Counted from the stretch's first letter, positions 1 through 17,736 are shown. The stretch is 64,000 bases of DNA from Delphinus delphis (GCF_949987515.2 NC_082699.1:77317281-77381280); one strand, 5' to 3'. A program made the numbers and translations. Notes: generated by a model not told the origin, from the letters alone.

Positions 1-4158
<4,158 letters not shown>

Positions 4159-4639
4159 TCAAAGTGCGATGAACACAAAACAATCTCAAAGTGGACAGCA
4201 CTGTGGGTGCTTGATCAACAATTCCATCTTTAATATTAGCCCCGCTTGATGTATTTTTAATATTTGTTCTGCTTTCTTGTTTTACCAAGTTGGAATGTAA
4301 ATGAAAAGAAAAAATAAAATATTTTATTTAGAAACAAAATGAAAAACATGAAGTGTGGAAATAGATCATCAGTTAATATCCTTCCACCAGTGCATCTGTG
4401 AATTACCAGTTCATCTCACTAAGCCCCCGGCCGTATGCTTGACGGCGAACGAGACGGGCTCCCTGGCCTCCAGGAGCTGCCCCATGATTGCAGGACCTCT
4501 CCGCGCTCAGGACCTTCTCCTCAACACTGTAACAGAGGCCCCATCCAGCACAACAGCCAAGAGAAGAAAGAAACGGCATGAAAACAATTATTCACACACA
4601 CAAAAACTGTGGAACCTACGAGGAAAACTGAACTAACAA

Positions 4640-4860
4640 GGGCACTTAGCCAAGTAACAAAGTCAGTATTAAAAAAGCAAAAGTATTTCTATAATCTAGC
4701 ACTAAACAAAACATATTAGAAAATAAAATATTACAAATACCATTAACAAGAGACCAAAAACATCCCTTATCTTGGAATAAGTCTAATGAGTGGTCTGTGA
4801 GATTCCCGTGCTGAGATCTACAGAAGATGGCTGAGACACATTAAAGAAGACCTAAATGCA
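4640..4860 (+). mobile_element. Old L1 ORF2 fragment
   Basis: The stretch contains the degraded L1 ORF2 motifs gcaaaagtatttctat, tctagcactaaacaaa and a closing ttaaagaagacctaaatg, in the order seen in mammalian L1 ORF2 downstream of the reverse transcriptase. It is heavily diverged and without an open frame. Ends are approximate. Confidence 0.65.
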
Positions 4861-5111
4861 GGAGGGGTCCTGGATTCTTCCCAGGGGGCTTGTTTTCTGC
4901 AGTGCTATGGTCGAAGCAATCCTGAACCTCTTTTAGGTCTATCCCAGGAGCAAGCAGCTGAGAAGCGTGCTAATGTTGCTGTGCGCCCAGGTTCTCCCAC
5001 TGGAGGGAAGGACGCTGATGTAGAAGGCAGGAAGGCGAGAAGGACCCTACGGAGACGGACTAGAATTGGAGGGATGTGTGAAGTCAGACGTGTGAAGTCT
5101 GTATCTGTACT

Positions 5112-5217
5112 GCGTATGTGCATGTCTAAGGGCACATGTATATGTATGTACACACACATGCAGGTGTATGCATGTAGGTACGTGTGTAAGCACGTGTCTA
5201 TGTGTGCATGCATGCAG
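5112..5217. repeat. Degenerate TG/CA-rich simple repeat
   Basis: Alternating purine-pyrimidine sequence (tatgtgcatg, gtatatgtatgtacacacac, gtgtgcatgcatgc) with irregular units, typical of a decayed (TG)n/(TGTA)n microsatellite. Alternating tracts of this type can adopt Z-DNA, which is inference only. Confidence 0.7.
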
Positions 5218-5379
5218 ACTTTTCCTAACCCTGTCTACGGAAAGTACCCAGAAGCAAAGGCTCTCCAATAACAATGAGCACACCTGCGCCCAGAGTCTGA
5301 GCAAAAGCATGAAATGATCTAACCATGTGTGAAACAGATGTAGTGGCCAAGAATGGAAGCAGAGAAACCAATTAGATGG

Positions 5380-5545
5380 CTATTGTCTCCAGGCAAAATA
5401 TATTGGCATTTGATTTCTTTTTAAAATAGCTAAAGCAAATACGGCCAACTGTGAGCATTTGCTAAATGTGAATGGTGGATGTACAAGGGCTTATTATTCC
5501 CTGTAACATTTCATATGCTTGAAATATTCCATAATTTAATTTTTA
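5380..5545 (+). repeat. Ancient repeat tail (L1M-like 3' end, class uncertain)
   Basis: The order of motifs (gtgaatggtggatgtacaag, ttattattccctgtaac, tgcttgaaatattccataat) recurs in degraded form at about 27930-28060 and 61195-61300 in this window. I read it as one old interspersed family with a conserved tail. The L1M assignment is from memory of its consensus and is tentative. Confidence 0.45.
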
Positions 5546-6833
5546 AACTCTGAACATGATTTGTGGGCTATCTCCTAGTAGTAACTTATTTTATTCTTTG
5601 TTCTTCCTCATTTTTTATAAAAAGCACATATTACTTTTCAGCCAGATGTAAATGAAAGCTTCTTTTTAAGACTAAAAATATGTATAAGAAAGAATAGCAA
5701 GCATATGATACTTTAAGCACTTTGGGGGAAATTCTCTAAACAACTATTATTCCTGGTTTAGGCCAAGAGACAGAAAGTCACTAAAGGGCCTGACCAAGAG
5801 CTAAACCCTAAGGTTGGCACATTCTTGTGCAACCGGAGGAGGAGGGAACACTCATCCTTACAGGTCATTCTTGGAGTGACCTCAGGGTGGTAAGCTTAAT
5901 ATTCAGCTGAATTTCTAAGAGCTCCAACAGATTTGGGAAAACCATGTCTCACGCCGGAGGCCTAAACATCATCTTCAATAACTCCCAGTCTGCCTCTGAG
6001 CTCCCACTCACCCTGTGTCCTCAGTGGGGCCTCCCCTAACTCTCCACGCAGCTCCTGCAGCCCCTCATGCACCCCACCACGGCTCTGACCAAGGTCACGG
6101 CAGAGGCCAGGCCTGACGCGTGGCACGGGCCCTCAGCAGGACACCTGTACGGACAGCCCACCTCCCACCCTGAAAATGAGTCATAAAACCCCAAAGGAAG
6201 GCATCGCCCAGCTCAGCACCATCCTTCACACAATGCCGAAAATTTACAAAGTGGTTCTATACAATAGTAAGCATAGAGAAGACTTGAGGACTGGAATCCA
6301 CCCGATGGCGGAGGGCTCCGCTCTGGAAACACTAGGTCTAGCTTGGTGAGCCGTATGAATCTCCTTCCCGCTCACTGCAGAATTAGGGGAGCAGTTCCAA
6401 TGGACAGCGCTGCAAAAGGTGAGCCTCTAACGCCGTACACAAACACAGAAACGGAACATCAGATTTCAAACCCAAGGGAAACTTCGCATTAGCAGTGTAG
6501 CCGTTTATTCTCTTACGAATAAAGAGCTCGCTCTTCCCTTAGGCCTTGATCATCTTATCATCTTGTAGCAGTGCAGTAACAGTGATATTGAGTGGTGGGC
6601 TCAATACAGGGTTTGTAACCTTGCTAATCTCATGTAAATTTCAATATAATTATTTCAAATCTTATATGCAATCAACTAAGCTCTGTGTATGTTCAAATCC
6701 GAGATATCTCTGTTCATTGACTCACACGTCTCACTGCGTACCATGCACTAAAGACATGGGAATGTCAAGATGTAGTCTTCACTCACAAGAAGATTATAAT
6801 CTTTGGCAAAACACATATTAAAAATAGACATAG

Positions 6834-7015
6834 GGCTTCCCTGGTGGCGCAGTGGCTGAGAGTCCGCCTGCCGATGCAGGGGACACGGGTTCATGCTCCG
6901 GTCCGGGAAGATCCCACATGCCGCGGAGCGGCTGGGCCCGTGAGCCATGGCCGCTGAGGCTGCGCGTCCAGAGCCTGTGCTCCGCAACGGGAGAGGCCAC
7001 AGCAGTGAAAAAAAC
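6834..7015 (+). mobile_element. CHR-type tRNA-Glu SINE
   Basis: The element begins gggcttccctggtggcgcag, with the internal tRNA-like promoter boxes (tggctgagagtccgcc and gggttcatgctccgg), followed by the CHR body (gatcccacatgccgcgg, gagccatggccgctgag) and an A-rich tail. It is flanked by the 8-bp direct repeat agacatag at 6826-6833 and 7016-7023, consistent with L1-driven insertion. It lies antisense to TRAPPC9, about 100 bp from exon D on the donor side. Confidence 0.95.
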
Positions 7016-7086
7016 AGACATAGATTGTAGGCAGTATGCCTGAAATATTAAGTAAAAAACTTATTTTAATGGTAAGTTGATGTCTA

Positions 7087-7260
<174 letters not shown>

Positions 7261-7659
7261 TCACATGGTTTCAGATTACTCCCTGGCAATTTATTTTTCC
7301 ACTGAAGCAGTGGGCACTGCGATCATCCTGAGATACATAGTTTAAAGCTATTTTACTGCTACCTTTCTGCAATGCAAAGCACATCATCCCTGCCACTTGG
7401 ATGCCTTGTGACTGATGCTTCCCTCCCTCAGTGCCAAGCGCAGCTGCACGAAACTGGAATCAATCCAGACAGCACTATTCTTGGTGTAGAGCCATACGTC
7501 ACACAGACCTTTGCGGGCCCAGAGGCTGTTACTTAGGAAGGTGGCACGGTAGTCAATTTTAAGTGGCACATAGCGTGGTTTCCCTTTCCTCTCCCTAAGT
7601 TTGTGAGAGAAGACGGTGGCTTCTCCTCCCTGTCCGCTCCCAGGTCAGCTGCAGTCCAA

Positions 7660-8262
7660 CATCTACGGGAGGCAGAATTCTGAGATAACCCCCGAGACTC
7701 CCGGCCCCTGGTGTACATGCTGTGTCATCCTCTACCCCTGAGTGTGGAGATGATGATAGGCTATGTTATATAACAAAGGCGAAGGGGGCTTCCATATGTG
7801 ATGAAGGCCCCCAAGCAGTAGGCTTTGACTTAATCAATGGGAGATTATCCTAGGAGAGCCTGGCCTACTCAGGTGAGCCCTTGGAAGGGAACATACCCAT
7901 CCTGAATGAAAAGATTCAAAGCATGAGAGGATGCACGGAGGAGGCCATGTGGCCAGGACCCAAGAACGGCTGCTATGAGCTGAAAGTGGTCCAGCTGACA
8001 GCCAGCAAGAGAACAGAGACGTCAGTCCTACAACCACAAGGAATGGATGAAGAACCTGAGGGAGACTGGAAACAGATCCTTCCCAGTTGAGCCTCCAGAT
8101 GAGAACACAGCCCCACCTGACACCTGGATTTCAGCCTACAAGACTCTGAGCAGAGGACCTAGCTAACACATGCTGGACTCATGACAGTAACAGTGAGAAA
8201 ATAAACTTGTGTTCTTTAAGCCACTAAATTGGTGGTCATCTGTTACACACAAAAGAAAAGTA
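7660..8262 (+). mobile_element. Ancient MaLR/ERVL-type LTR-like relic
   Basis: The order of conserved motifs matches old mammalian LTR-type repeats: a truncated ggcagaattctgagat head, then gctgacagccagcaagagaa, cagtcctacaaccacaagga, ttcagcctacaagactctg, and a tail with a polyadenylation-like aaaataaact and tttaagccactaaattggtg. No internal viral coding sequence is attached. The family name is my best guess from the tail motif; L1-derived origin is the main alternative. Confidence 0.5.
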
Positions 8263-8384
8263 ATACGGTCCCCATCCCCACTCCACTGCCCTCTCCTCCC
8301 CTTAAGAGTCTCCATTAGGCAAACTGGAAGGGGCTTCAGAACCAAGTAACACGTGTTGGGCAGGAGGTACTGTCCAGCCCTTGG

Positions 8385-8560
8385 AAGACTGTCTCTTACT
8401 CTTCATAATGACCTGGTGAGGTAGATATTACAATCCCACTGTTACAAGGCAGGTACTCAAGGTGCAAAGAGTTAATAAACGTGCTGGGAATCAGACAGCC
8501 AGTAAGTGGGGCAGCAGGGATTCAAGCCCAGGTCTTTGAACTCAGAGAAGTATCTAGACT
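8385..8560 (+). mobile_element. MIR SINE fragment
   Basis: MIR core motifs are visible: tgaggtagatattacaatcc, ggtactcaaggtgcaaagag, gccagtaagtggggcag and gattcaagcccaggtctt. This is an ancient mammal-wide tRNA-derived SINE; ends are approximate. Confidence 0.75.
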
Positions 8561-9390
8561 GGACAGTGGTGGTTAAAGGGTTTTTTCTACAGTAGACACT
8601 AAGATTTACTGATTAGAATTCTTCAGCTTTCACAGACACCATTTTTCCCAAACACTTCACCCCAGGTCCCCTGCACAGAGACTAAGACAGGTTGCACCAA
8701 ACCTATGGCATCCTGAAATTGCATGCAGTGAAGAAGGAGCCCACCAGGTGAGTTAGTTTTCAAAATGCTTGCACAAGCAGGTACCCATTTGAGCCTCTTG
8801 ACAATACAGTGAAGCAGTCAGCAGAGCACGTATCACCCCCATTCACCAACAAGGAACACTGAACCGTCCACCATCGATGGCCCTAATGAATGAGGCAGCC
8901 GAGTCCAATCTCCGTGTGCCTGGCCCCAAAGCCTCTGCTGCTCCCAGGCTGCTGCTCTCCCCCCGTTGGCTCCAGGAACCCTCCTCTCTTCACCCAGCCT
9001 CAGGCTGAGAACCTCTGCGGGAGGGAGGGGTCACAGAAGTCCTTCTGCAGAGACACGGTGCTCCCACCCCCATCTTCAGCGGCATCACTGAGCCCATCAC
9101 TGCCTCAGCGGCCAGCACCCCAGCCCTTCCTCACTGCCAATGAAAATGTCATTTGTTTTAACAGCTTGCTATGCCTGATAACGAAGGAACTGTTTGTCTT
9201 CTCTACCACGGTCAAATAACCATCATTTCAAAATTCATTTTCCTGGGGTTCTGAAAGGAATCGTTTATACTTGCACAGTCCTAGTCACTAAAGGTAAACC
9301 TAAGATAAATCCCTGATTACAGGAATAGTTATTTGTCTGAGAGGAGATCATCTCCTTCCTAAGCCTTAGTGTGTCAAAGCACACGGTGGG

Positions 9391-9606
9391 GGCTTCCCTG
9401 GTGGCGCAGTGGTTGCGAGTCCGCCTGCCGATGCAGGGGACACAGATTCATGCCCCGGTCCAGGAAGATCCCACATGCCGCGGAGCGGCTGGGCCCGTGA
9501 GCCATGGCTGCTGAGCCTGTGCGTCCGGAGCCTGTGCTCCGTGATGGGAGAGGCCAAAGCAGTGAGAGGCCCGCATATTGCAAAAAAAAAACCAAAAAAC
9601 AAGAAG
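9391..9606 (+). mobile_element. CHR-type tRNA-Glu SINE with 14-bp target duplication
   Basis: A full-length copy with the ggcttccctggtggcgcag head, tRNA-like boxes, CHR body and an A-rich tail interrupted by C and G. It is flanked by perfect direct repeats aagcacacggtggg at 9377-9390 and 9607-9620. It lies antisense to TRAPPC9. Overlapping open frames on both strands derive from the SINE and are not genes. Confidence 0.96.
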
Positions 9607-10604
9607 AAGCACACGGTGGGGCCCCTTCCTCGATATTTTGTCCCAGAAACCACAGGAAGGAACAGCATCGAAGGCTATGAAACACCCTCTGTATCGGGCC
9701 CTCTGCACACTGTATTGCACAGCCCCCATGTGTGTTCTTAGCCGTGGACAAACAACATCTTTCGGTGGCTTCTGTTGACAAGCTCCTCTCTTTCCACCAC
9801 ACTGGCTGGACCCATCTGGCGGGTGACGCTCCTGATTCCTCACGGCGTCCCCAGCACCTTGGACAGTGCACACAGCGCTGCTCACAGCCTTCTGAGAAAG
9901 GCTGCTGGATGCTTCAGAACATTATCTCACTTGACCCTCAGAAGAATCCTCCTCGTGAGCTTCTGGCGCCCGGTCTCTGTAGACGGCACAACTGCAGTCC
10001 AGGGAGGCCCGGCGGCAGCCCAAGGCCATCTGACAGCTCCGGCCTGGCCAGGCCACCAAGCCTCCTCCGGGGCAGCTGTCGAGCCGGGCGAGAAGCCCAG
10101 CTCCACCACCATGTCCTGGCACAAATTAGGCTCAGGACATGTACAGCCATCACCTCGGCGTGGAGTCTAACTCGGACGACAGAGATGCTAGCAACACACG
10201 GATGGAAAGACTGATAAATTATTCCAAGATAGCGTGGAAAATGGTCGTCTCAGGAACTGCCTCAAGGGTTTCTTCTTCTCTAATATTCTGTGCCCCTTGC
10301 TGTGATAACTCCCCCAATTATAAGGTTCATTTATAGAGATTGGGATTCTAGGTTAAAGACGTGCGATTCTTCAAACCTCCAGGCAGGTTCTTGCTGATGA
10401 GTCTGTTGCTAAAAAGATATTAGAAGCCACAGAATATAAATTACATGTTCGTACCCATGGGTCTTCAACAAACAACATGCATCTTGGCTGAAGTTTCTGT
10501 TATCTCCCCAGAAGTCTTGCATCATCCACTGGATTTGTCCTCAGCCCAGATGAACAGGTGCTTCTTTCTCACTGTTATGAGGAGCCGTATTTAAAGGAAA
10601 AGGT

Positions 10605-10775
10605 CCCTGGGCTTTGAGTCACAAACCATGGACATAGCCTGAGCTCTGTCCTTACTAGCTACCTGACCTACGGCAGGAATTTACAACCACTCGGTTGTAA
10701 TGTTCTCATCTGTAAGTTGGGAACACAACACGTGCAGCATCACACGGTCATGAGAATCGCTGGATAAGGTGGAAG
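10605..10775 (+). mobile_element. MIR SINE fragment
   Basis: MIR order of motifs is recognisable: ggctttgagtcacaaacc, gctctgtccttactagctac, atgttctcatctgtaagttg and gagaatcgctggataaggtg. Old and diverged; ends approximate. Confidence 0.7.
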
Positions 10776-11504
10776 CCCTCTGCAGCAGATGCAGGGTGTT
10801 CTTTTCATAGAAGGAAGCCTCAGCAGTTTCTGAAGATCAGAGAGGAAGAAAATCAAGAGGAAAGGCCAGCTGCATGGGCAGTGACCCTGCAGCCACACTG
10901 TGCCAGGCTCGGGGCCACATTCTGCTTAACGCTGTCCCTGTCTCCAATTTCCTCATAATTTTTGAACAAGGGGGCCCCACAAATCATGCAGCTGGTCCTG
11001 GGAAGGAGTCTCACTCTTCCAGTCCCCCAAATCGTCTCTGGAAGTTTCTCTAAACAAAATGGGTGAAAGTTTCCTAAAATGTCCTTTAGGGGAGAAAGCT
11101 TATCATCAACCCTAACGAGACCCAAAAAGACCAGCCAGAGACTCCTAGGAGGTCCAAGAGACAAGCCTCATTAACTCTGTAATGACAGGTCCAGGTCCAC
11201 CCAGGGGAAAAGGGGCCCAGAAAGTGACCTGCCCACCATCACGAAACAGTGAGACTCGGACTGGAACAAGCCCCAGCCCCCCACACCTCCAAAGAGATCA
11301 AAGGAGGCACCCGCACTGGCAGACGCGCACTGCTCGCCAACATGCGCTGGAGCAGCCCGGCACCCGGCCTCCCTGCTCAACCACGATGTCCCCCCGGCTC
11401 CCCTGCTCCCAGACCCCCCAGCATGCTCTCCAGAGCAGAGAAACAGTAGGGAGGCTGCGGCTGTCTTTCAAAATCGACAGACTGAAATGAGAATGTCAAA
11501 GCAG

Positions 11505-11690
11505 GTCAGTGCTTTGTGACCACCTAGAGGGGTGGGATAGGGAGCGTGGGAGGGAGGGAGACGCAAGAGGGAAGAGATATGGGAACATATGTATATGTAT
11601 AACTGATTCACTTTGCTATAAAGCAGAAACTAACGCACCATTGTAAAGCAATTATACTCCAATAAAGATGTAAAAAACAAAAAAAGACTT
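11505..11690 (+). mobile_element. 5'-truncated L1 3' tail
   Basis: It matches the last part of the L1 at 35390-40809, from gtgctttgtgaccacctag through gctataaagcagaaactaac to ccaataaagatgtaaaaaac, ending in a short A-rich tail. This is a severely truncated insertion in the antisense orientation relative to TRAPPC9. I could not find convincing target duplications. Confidence 0.9.
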
Positions 11691-12420
11691 GCCTTCACAC
11701 AACAGAGTGCCTGCGGGGGGCGGGCCTGCCCCCCGACAACCAGGAAACAGTTGCAGCTGGTCACTCGTTCTTTTTCACGGACATTTACTGCTCGCCCTTT
11801 GCTGGACCATGGAGAGGGGGCCACAGCCCCTGCCACTGCCACCACCGCAGCCCAGGCTGCCACAGCTGTGGTCACCCTGCACCACCACCACCGCCACCAC
11901 CCAGGGGACCCCCAGGAGTGGAATGGCCCCTGCCCTCCTGCACCTTCACCCCCACCGGGGAGACCCTCATGGCAGCCGGCTGGCAGGGAAGTCAGGGAAA
12001 CGTTCAGCCCAAGCAGCACAGGGGGAATGGCGGGTAGGGGTCAGAGGACTAAGAGGCAGTACCTGACCTCCGATATACATCTGTGTACACTGATTTGTTT
12101 CACCCTTACAATGCCTGATAAGTGATGGGGCAGCCACGCCTACGTGATGGATGTGAGAACAAAAGAGCAAAATCATTTCCCAGGATGCAAATGGAAAATG
12201 TTCAAACAACATCTGTCGTTTTAAATATATTTAGTTACTACCTGTCACTTGCCTCTAACTTCTACGTACACCTCACGACAGCAAGGACCACGCCTGCACT
12301 TCTCACCGTTAGAACCCACAGGGCTGGGCTGCCACATGCCTCACACACAGGGAAACTCGGGGAGTTCACTGATGGATGAGAGAAGGAACCAATGAACCAA
12401 TGAAGGACTGAACCAAGAGA

Positions 12421-12444
12421 CACGCACGCACGCACGCACGCACA
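12421..12444. repeat. (CACG)n microsatellite
   Basis: Nearly six perfect CACG units. CpG-containing tetranucleotides are unusual in mammalian microsatellites because methylated CpG decays, so the array is probably young. Confidence 0.95.
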
Positions 12445-14577
12445 TCGAGGCTGTAGCGTGCTATATGCTTAGGGCTTCTGCTTTCAGAAATGTACCAGAA
12501 TTTACAATCAGATGCTATTTTTTAAGGGCATCACCCCATATTTCTTCCTTTATTTTCTTGTTTTAACTAGAGCCCTCCGAGCCACACCTTAGAAGCCCAC
12601 CTGCTCGTCTGGGCCAGCTCTGCTTCCTGAGCCCCCGGGAGGCCTTCCTAAGTCTCAGCTCGTCCCATACATATGATCTCCCCAAACTCAACAGGTGAGT
12701 CCCAGGTGCTGCTGGCGGCGGACCTAGTTTCAGAGCGCTAGGATATTCAACTTCCCGGGTATTACACTGCCTTGCTGTCGAAGCTGACCTGGAGGATGCG
12801 GGAGGTGGGCAGCTGTGTGTTATCATTGACTGAGGCCCATGCCAGGCGTGCTGCACACATTAGGGAAAGCTGGAGGGCCCTGGTTAGAACAGCACACTTG
12901 ATCTGAAAAATTGGGAGTTTCTCATTTCTCTGAGTTTGCTTCTTCATCTGCAAAAGGGAGGTAAAAATTACTTCCTCCAAAACTACTAGGAAAACTAACT
13001 GAGCTAAAATGTGACAGCATTATACAAAGCACAACTTGAATCAAAGAAGTGGTTGAGCGTCGCCAGAGAGCACGGGGGCGCTTTAGCACTCCCGCCCTCA
13101 CCACGCCCTCGTCTTAGGGAACCGCTTAGAAACACTCATGTTTCAAGGTGTGCAGGGGTTTAATACTTGTGAGTGAGGTTTCTTATGAGATCTTCATAGA
13201 CTCCAAGAAACTCTCCTGCTGGCGTGAGTGTAAGGAATCTCCACCGAGGCTATGGGCTGTGCGTCGTGCCTGGCCTTGAGCTCCACGGTACGGGGCAAAG
13301 GCTCTGCTGTGCAGTTACCCATCCTGAAGCTCAGCTTCCTTGTCTGTAAAATGGGGTCACACCATCCACCCCACTCCTTCATTCACTCCACACTGTTCTA
13401 GCAGGGGGAGACGGGGAGGACAGGAACATAAACAGAGGGACGCATCTAGGTGCTGTGAAGGGCAACCGGCAGTGAGGGGAGAGTGGGGAGAAGTGGCCCA
13501 TGAGGTGCGGGTCAGAGGCAGCCTCTCTGAGCGGGGCCCGCAGAGTGAGCGAGGTGGGCAGGGGGTGAGCTCTAGGCAGAGGCGCAGCGAGCCCTGAGAC
13601 TGGAACGAGACAGCACGTCCAAAGAACAGAAAGCAGCCGTGTGGCTGGAGCCGACGGCCACGAGTGGAAAGGTGGGAGGTGAGCGGGAAAGGCAGAAAGA
13701 GCGTGGCTGGCGCTGTCAGGAGAGCCCGCCGCCCGGCTACGGGGCGTGACAGGACACGTGCATCCTGGGAAGAAGGGCCTCATGAGGTCAGGACGCCTTC
13801 ACCTACATCAGGGCTAAGAAGTTAAAGGAGGAAAAAGGACAGAAGGAGAAGCGAGCGCTGACTTGCAAAAGCTTCGCACGACTTCTACCGAAACCCCAAC
13901 CAGTGACGGGCCTCTCAGTCCTTTAACTCTGTCACTGCGACTTGCAGGCACCACGATCTCAAAATGCGAGGGGCCCGAGGAGGGGAAAGCTGGCCAGGAA
14001 TGAGGCCTGCAGCACGGCCAGGCTTTGGGAAGGACACGGAGGGAGCCCTGGGGTCCGCGGTGAGGAAGGAGAGGTGTGGCCGTGGGCTGGGACATGGCCG
14101 GGGAGCCGAGCACACAGAAGGGCACACTGGAGATTCTCAGGAACGCGTGTTCCGCTCCCGGTCAACCCCGAGACCATCTCATCTCCCCTTGCTGAGTCAC
14201 CAGGCATCTCGGAAGTGGCGATCGTTAGTGCGCTACAAAACAAGCGCTGTCAGCGTTCAAAGGGGAAAATGCTACGAGGTCCTTATGCCCCAGTCAGTCC
14301 TGAACATAAGTCAACCTTTAATCTCCTTTGATGACTCCGAAGTTACTCCAGGCCTTGGGAAATCACCCTAATCTCCTAGTACCTCTCTTCTGTAGTTTAC
14401 ATAAGTCTCAGATAACAGAGGTCTTCTGGTTTCTAGAACTCCCACAAAAACTGCCTTTTACGAAATAGATATCAAAAAGTCAGGTCTATAGGCAATGGCC
14501 TGGCCAAGGCAGCAAACTGAATAAACCTGGATGAGGGCATATGCACACGCGCACGGATGAACTGCAGTCAGGTCTCA

Positions 14578-14847
<270 letters not shown>

Positions 14848-15545
14848 TCAGCGTAAATACGACCAGGTATCGGATGTTAGAACGACAGTAAATCAAGCAG
14901 CAGATAAACTGAGGGGAGGAAAAGTACTCAATTTCACAGAACAAAGCGGAAGAAGGCTGCACACAACCGCTCCAGACCATCCCAGGGAGAGAAGACGTCC
15001 ACGCCGGGCAGCAGCCACGCCCCTGGGCCACTGCACTGCGGCCAGAGGGGCCGCTGGAAACTGGTGACAGCAGGAGACAGTACACCCTTCAACCCCAGCA
15101 CCTGTGACCTCCCTTGGGAGCAGCTGGGCAAGACAGGGCTCAGGGTCTGGAAAGCCCTGAGGCCTGAGGCTGAAGGGACAGGGTTGGGGAAGGGCTGGAA
15201 GGTGGGCGGGACCCTTACTGCTCCTCCCTCCCCATCTGCAGCCCCTTTGCAGGAGGTAAGGCCGGAGGGTGGCGAGGGGAAACAGCGCACGTCCCTCAAG
15301 GGAGACAAACCACTTGAAGCGGTGCGCTGGCCTCCAGCTCTCTCCCTTCCTCTGTAAGGCCGCAGGTGGACGTGGCGTGGATCACTGAGTAACCTTAGGG
15401 AGGCCAGCCACCCTGGAGAACTCACTGCCCAAATGGTATCAGACTCTGTGTGAGTGGGACTTAAATCTGGGTTGCAGTGAGGGCTAATTTTTCTGAGATT
15501 TTAGGGATAATTTCTCTGCCACAGCACAGGCTAACCTATAACTGA

Positions 15546-15663
15546 CTATATCTATATCTATATCTATATCTACATCTACATTTACATCTACATCTACATC
15601 TACATCTACATCTACATCTATATCTATATCTATATCTATCTATCTATCTATATATATATATAC
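15546..15663. repeat. Compound hexanucleotide/tetranucleotide microsatellite
   Basis: The tract runs from (TATATC)n to (TACATC)n, back to (TATATC)n, then (TATC)n and (TA)n, about 118 bp in all. The symmetric internal CATCTA block flanked by TATCTA blocks suggests a substitution that then spread by slippage. Length polymorphism is expected. Confidence 0.95.
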
Positions 15664-15919
15664 CCTATAGAGACCCCTCACGGAATCCACAAAATCACGC
15701 CTTTCTCAGCTGAAGGACTCCCAGCCATCTAGGGCAACCCTACCCGGCACACAGGCAACCCCAACTCACTCAACCGTCACTGACAGCTCCCCGAGCCCGG
15801 CCCCGGGAGAGTGAGGGTCACGCGCGTGACTCCCACCTACGCCCACAACGATGCAAGGAAGCAGACGGTGCTTGCACACCAAAGCCCTTCAACAAGGGTT
15901 GTATCTTGCACACCTTCTC

Positions 15920-16110
15920 TGACTCTTCTTGTCGTTGCAGACCCCTCCGGCATGCTCTTCTCGTGCGGGATCAGAATCACTTTGTTTTCTATTTGTTGCA
16001 GTTCAGTTGTGAGCTTTCCAAGGACAGGGGTACCCAGGGCCCCATTTGCCTCTCCAGTACTGGTGCAATACTTCAATGCAGAGCTCTCGATAAATGTTGC
16101 ATGAATAAAC
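15920..16110 (+). mobile_element. L2 3' tail
   Basis: Conserved L2 3'-end motifs are present in order: gttgtgagctttccaagga, cagggccccatttgcc, and gctctcgataaatgttgcat with the closing atgaataaa. The copy is diverged and ends are approximate. Confidence 0.65.
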
Positions 16111-17736
16111 TCCCAAAAGCTGGATTTCAACCTCAGCTTCCAAATCTTCCAAAACCGTATACTTAAGGCTAAGCAGTTTATCCCTAACAGTTGCAAATCC
16201 CAGCCCTTTGTGCACATTCAAAAAATACCAGCTGCGCTGCACTGGGACGAGGGTGGGCAAGCCTTCACACTGGCCGAGATGCCACGTCTGATGTGCATCT
16301 AACACCCACCACACCCAACCCAGGGGGATTCGCCTGCTCCCGAGAAGCAGCTTCAACAGACACAGACCTGACTGCAGTCTGAAGGACCTACCAGCTGGGC
16401 AACGGGCACAGATGGCTTCATCTCCCTGGACCTCAACCCTCTCACTTATGAAATAGGAAAAATAATCGGCACCTGATAATGCTCTGCAGAAGGAGGACAC
16501 CTCCTTTCCCCGGTTCCATGTTTCCATGAGGAGGGACATCCTTAGGGTCGTGGTCCTAACCTCGCTCCTGCCCACCCTCACTCCTCCCAAGGGAGGTGGT
16601 GAATTTGGAAGGAGAACCAGCGTGTGCACCTCTCAGGCCCTGCCGAGAGCACGTATTCAGTCCTGCTCTCTGCACGGACGGAACAGAGCCTGTCTCACGA
16701 AAAAGCACACCGTCACCCGGCTCTGCCAGAGGCTGGGGCACAGGTGGACAGCCCTGAGCCACTGCCATCCACCTGAGACAGACGCTTCTTTCTGCTGATT
16801 CCAAACTCAGGCAGAGAAGGGGAGTGGTCTGAAGCAGAAACCTTCGTACCTTCGCAGGGTACTTTGAGGACTGAGTTAACATGCGTCAAGCACCTGTAAT
16901 AGTGCCTGTCACCTAGCAGGTGCACAAAAGCCTTTCTCTTTCCTCCCTAAAACAACACTCGTTTACAGGCACAGAGAGCCAAGTCCCTGCGCAAAGGTCA
17001 CAACACCGCACCGGGACAAAGAAGCGAAGTGTTGGTCCCAGTGATGTTAGAGCAGCCTGGGAACCTTAGACCAGCACCGTCCACTCGAGCCTTTAAGTTT
17101 ACTCATCTGTAAAATGATACCATTTTCTTGCAACACAAATAGCATTCTACTCTGTGCCACCGTCGCCACCTAAAAATGAGATGTCATCTGTGATTCTAGG
17201 AATCATGTACACAAGCACAGAAATTCCAGATCACATAAAAGCTTACTAAAATATGCAGAGGAATTCTGAGGGCGTGGTCAGCCAGAAAAGTAACCCGACA
17301 AGCAGTCATGGCATTCATTTATAACTCAAAATCTAGCATCAAATGTCTGTTTATAAAATGTACCCAGAAAAACAATCATTCAAGGCACCTGACCTAGAGG
17401 AAATATAATTCATTTAGCATAAATTTCTGTGGAACTAATAATATTATATCTGGTTTATGAAGCTGCCAACAGTAAAGCAGAATTCCAGGGATGAAGTGTC
17501 CAAACCAAGGATTATTTTTAGGGATTCCACTTGGAAACAGTTGACATTTTAAAATCTGACTTCTCAGTATACTGTGGCTAATTAGGACCATGCAAAGAGT
17601 GGTGGAACACTAATTAGGAAAGTGATATAAAACATATTGGTGGGAAGAATGACACAGGAAAAAACAGCTCACTTTTTCTTTCTTGGTTTTTAATTCCTCA
17701 AGCTTATTCACAGGGGAGACATATCTAAGAACCTCC

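Noticed and set aside
6834..6910. Possible tRNA gene (A and B box-like sequences)
   Set aside because: These are tRNA-Glu-derived heads of CHR SINEs, followed by a SINE body, A tail and target duplications.
7630..8340. Possible exon or gene in the open frames at 7834-8345
   Set aside because: The segment is an ancient LTR-like repeat; the frames are short and follow the repeat sequence.
9374..9885. Open frames of 100-165 codons around the SINE at 9391
   Set aside because: The peptides repeat the same motif (for example PGPGHEPVSPASAGGL-like) at every CHR copy, so they are SINE translations.
16003..16629. 208-codon minus-strand open frame
   Set aside because: It runs across an L2 tail and a MIR-like piece on the opposite strand; the product resembles no family I know and there is no sign of a gene structure.
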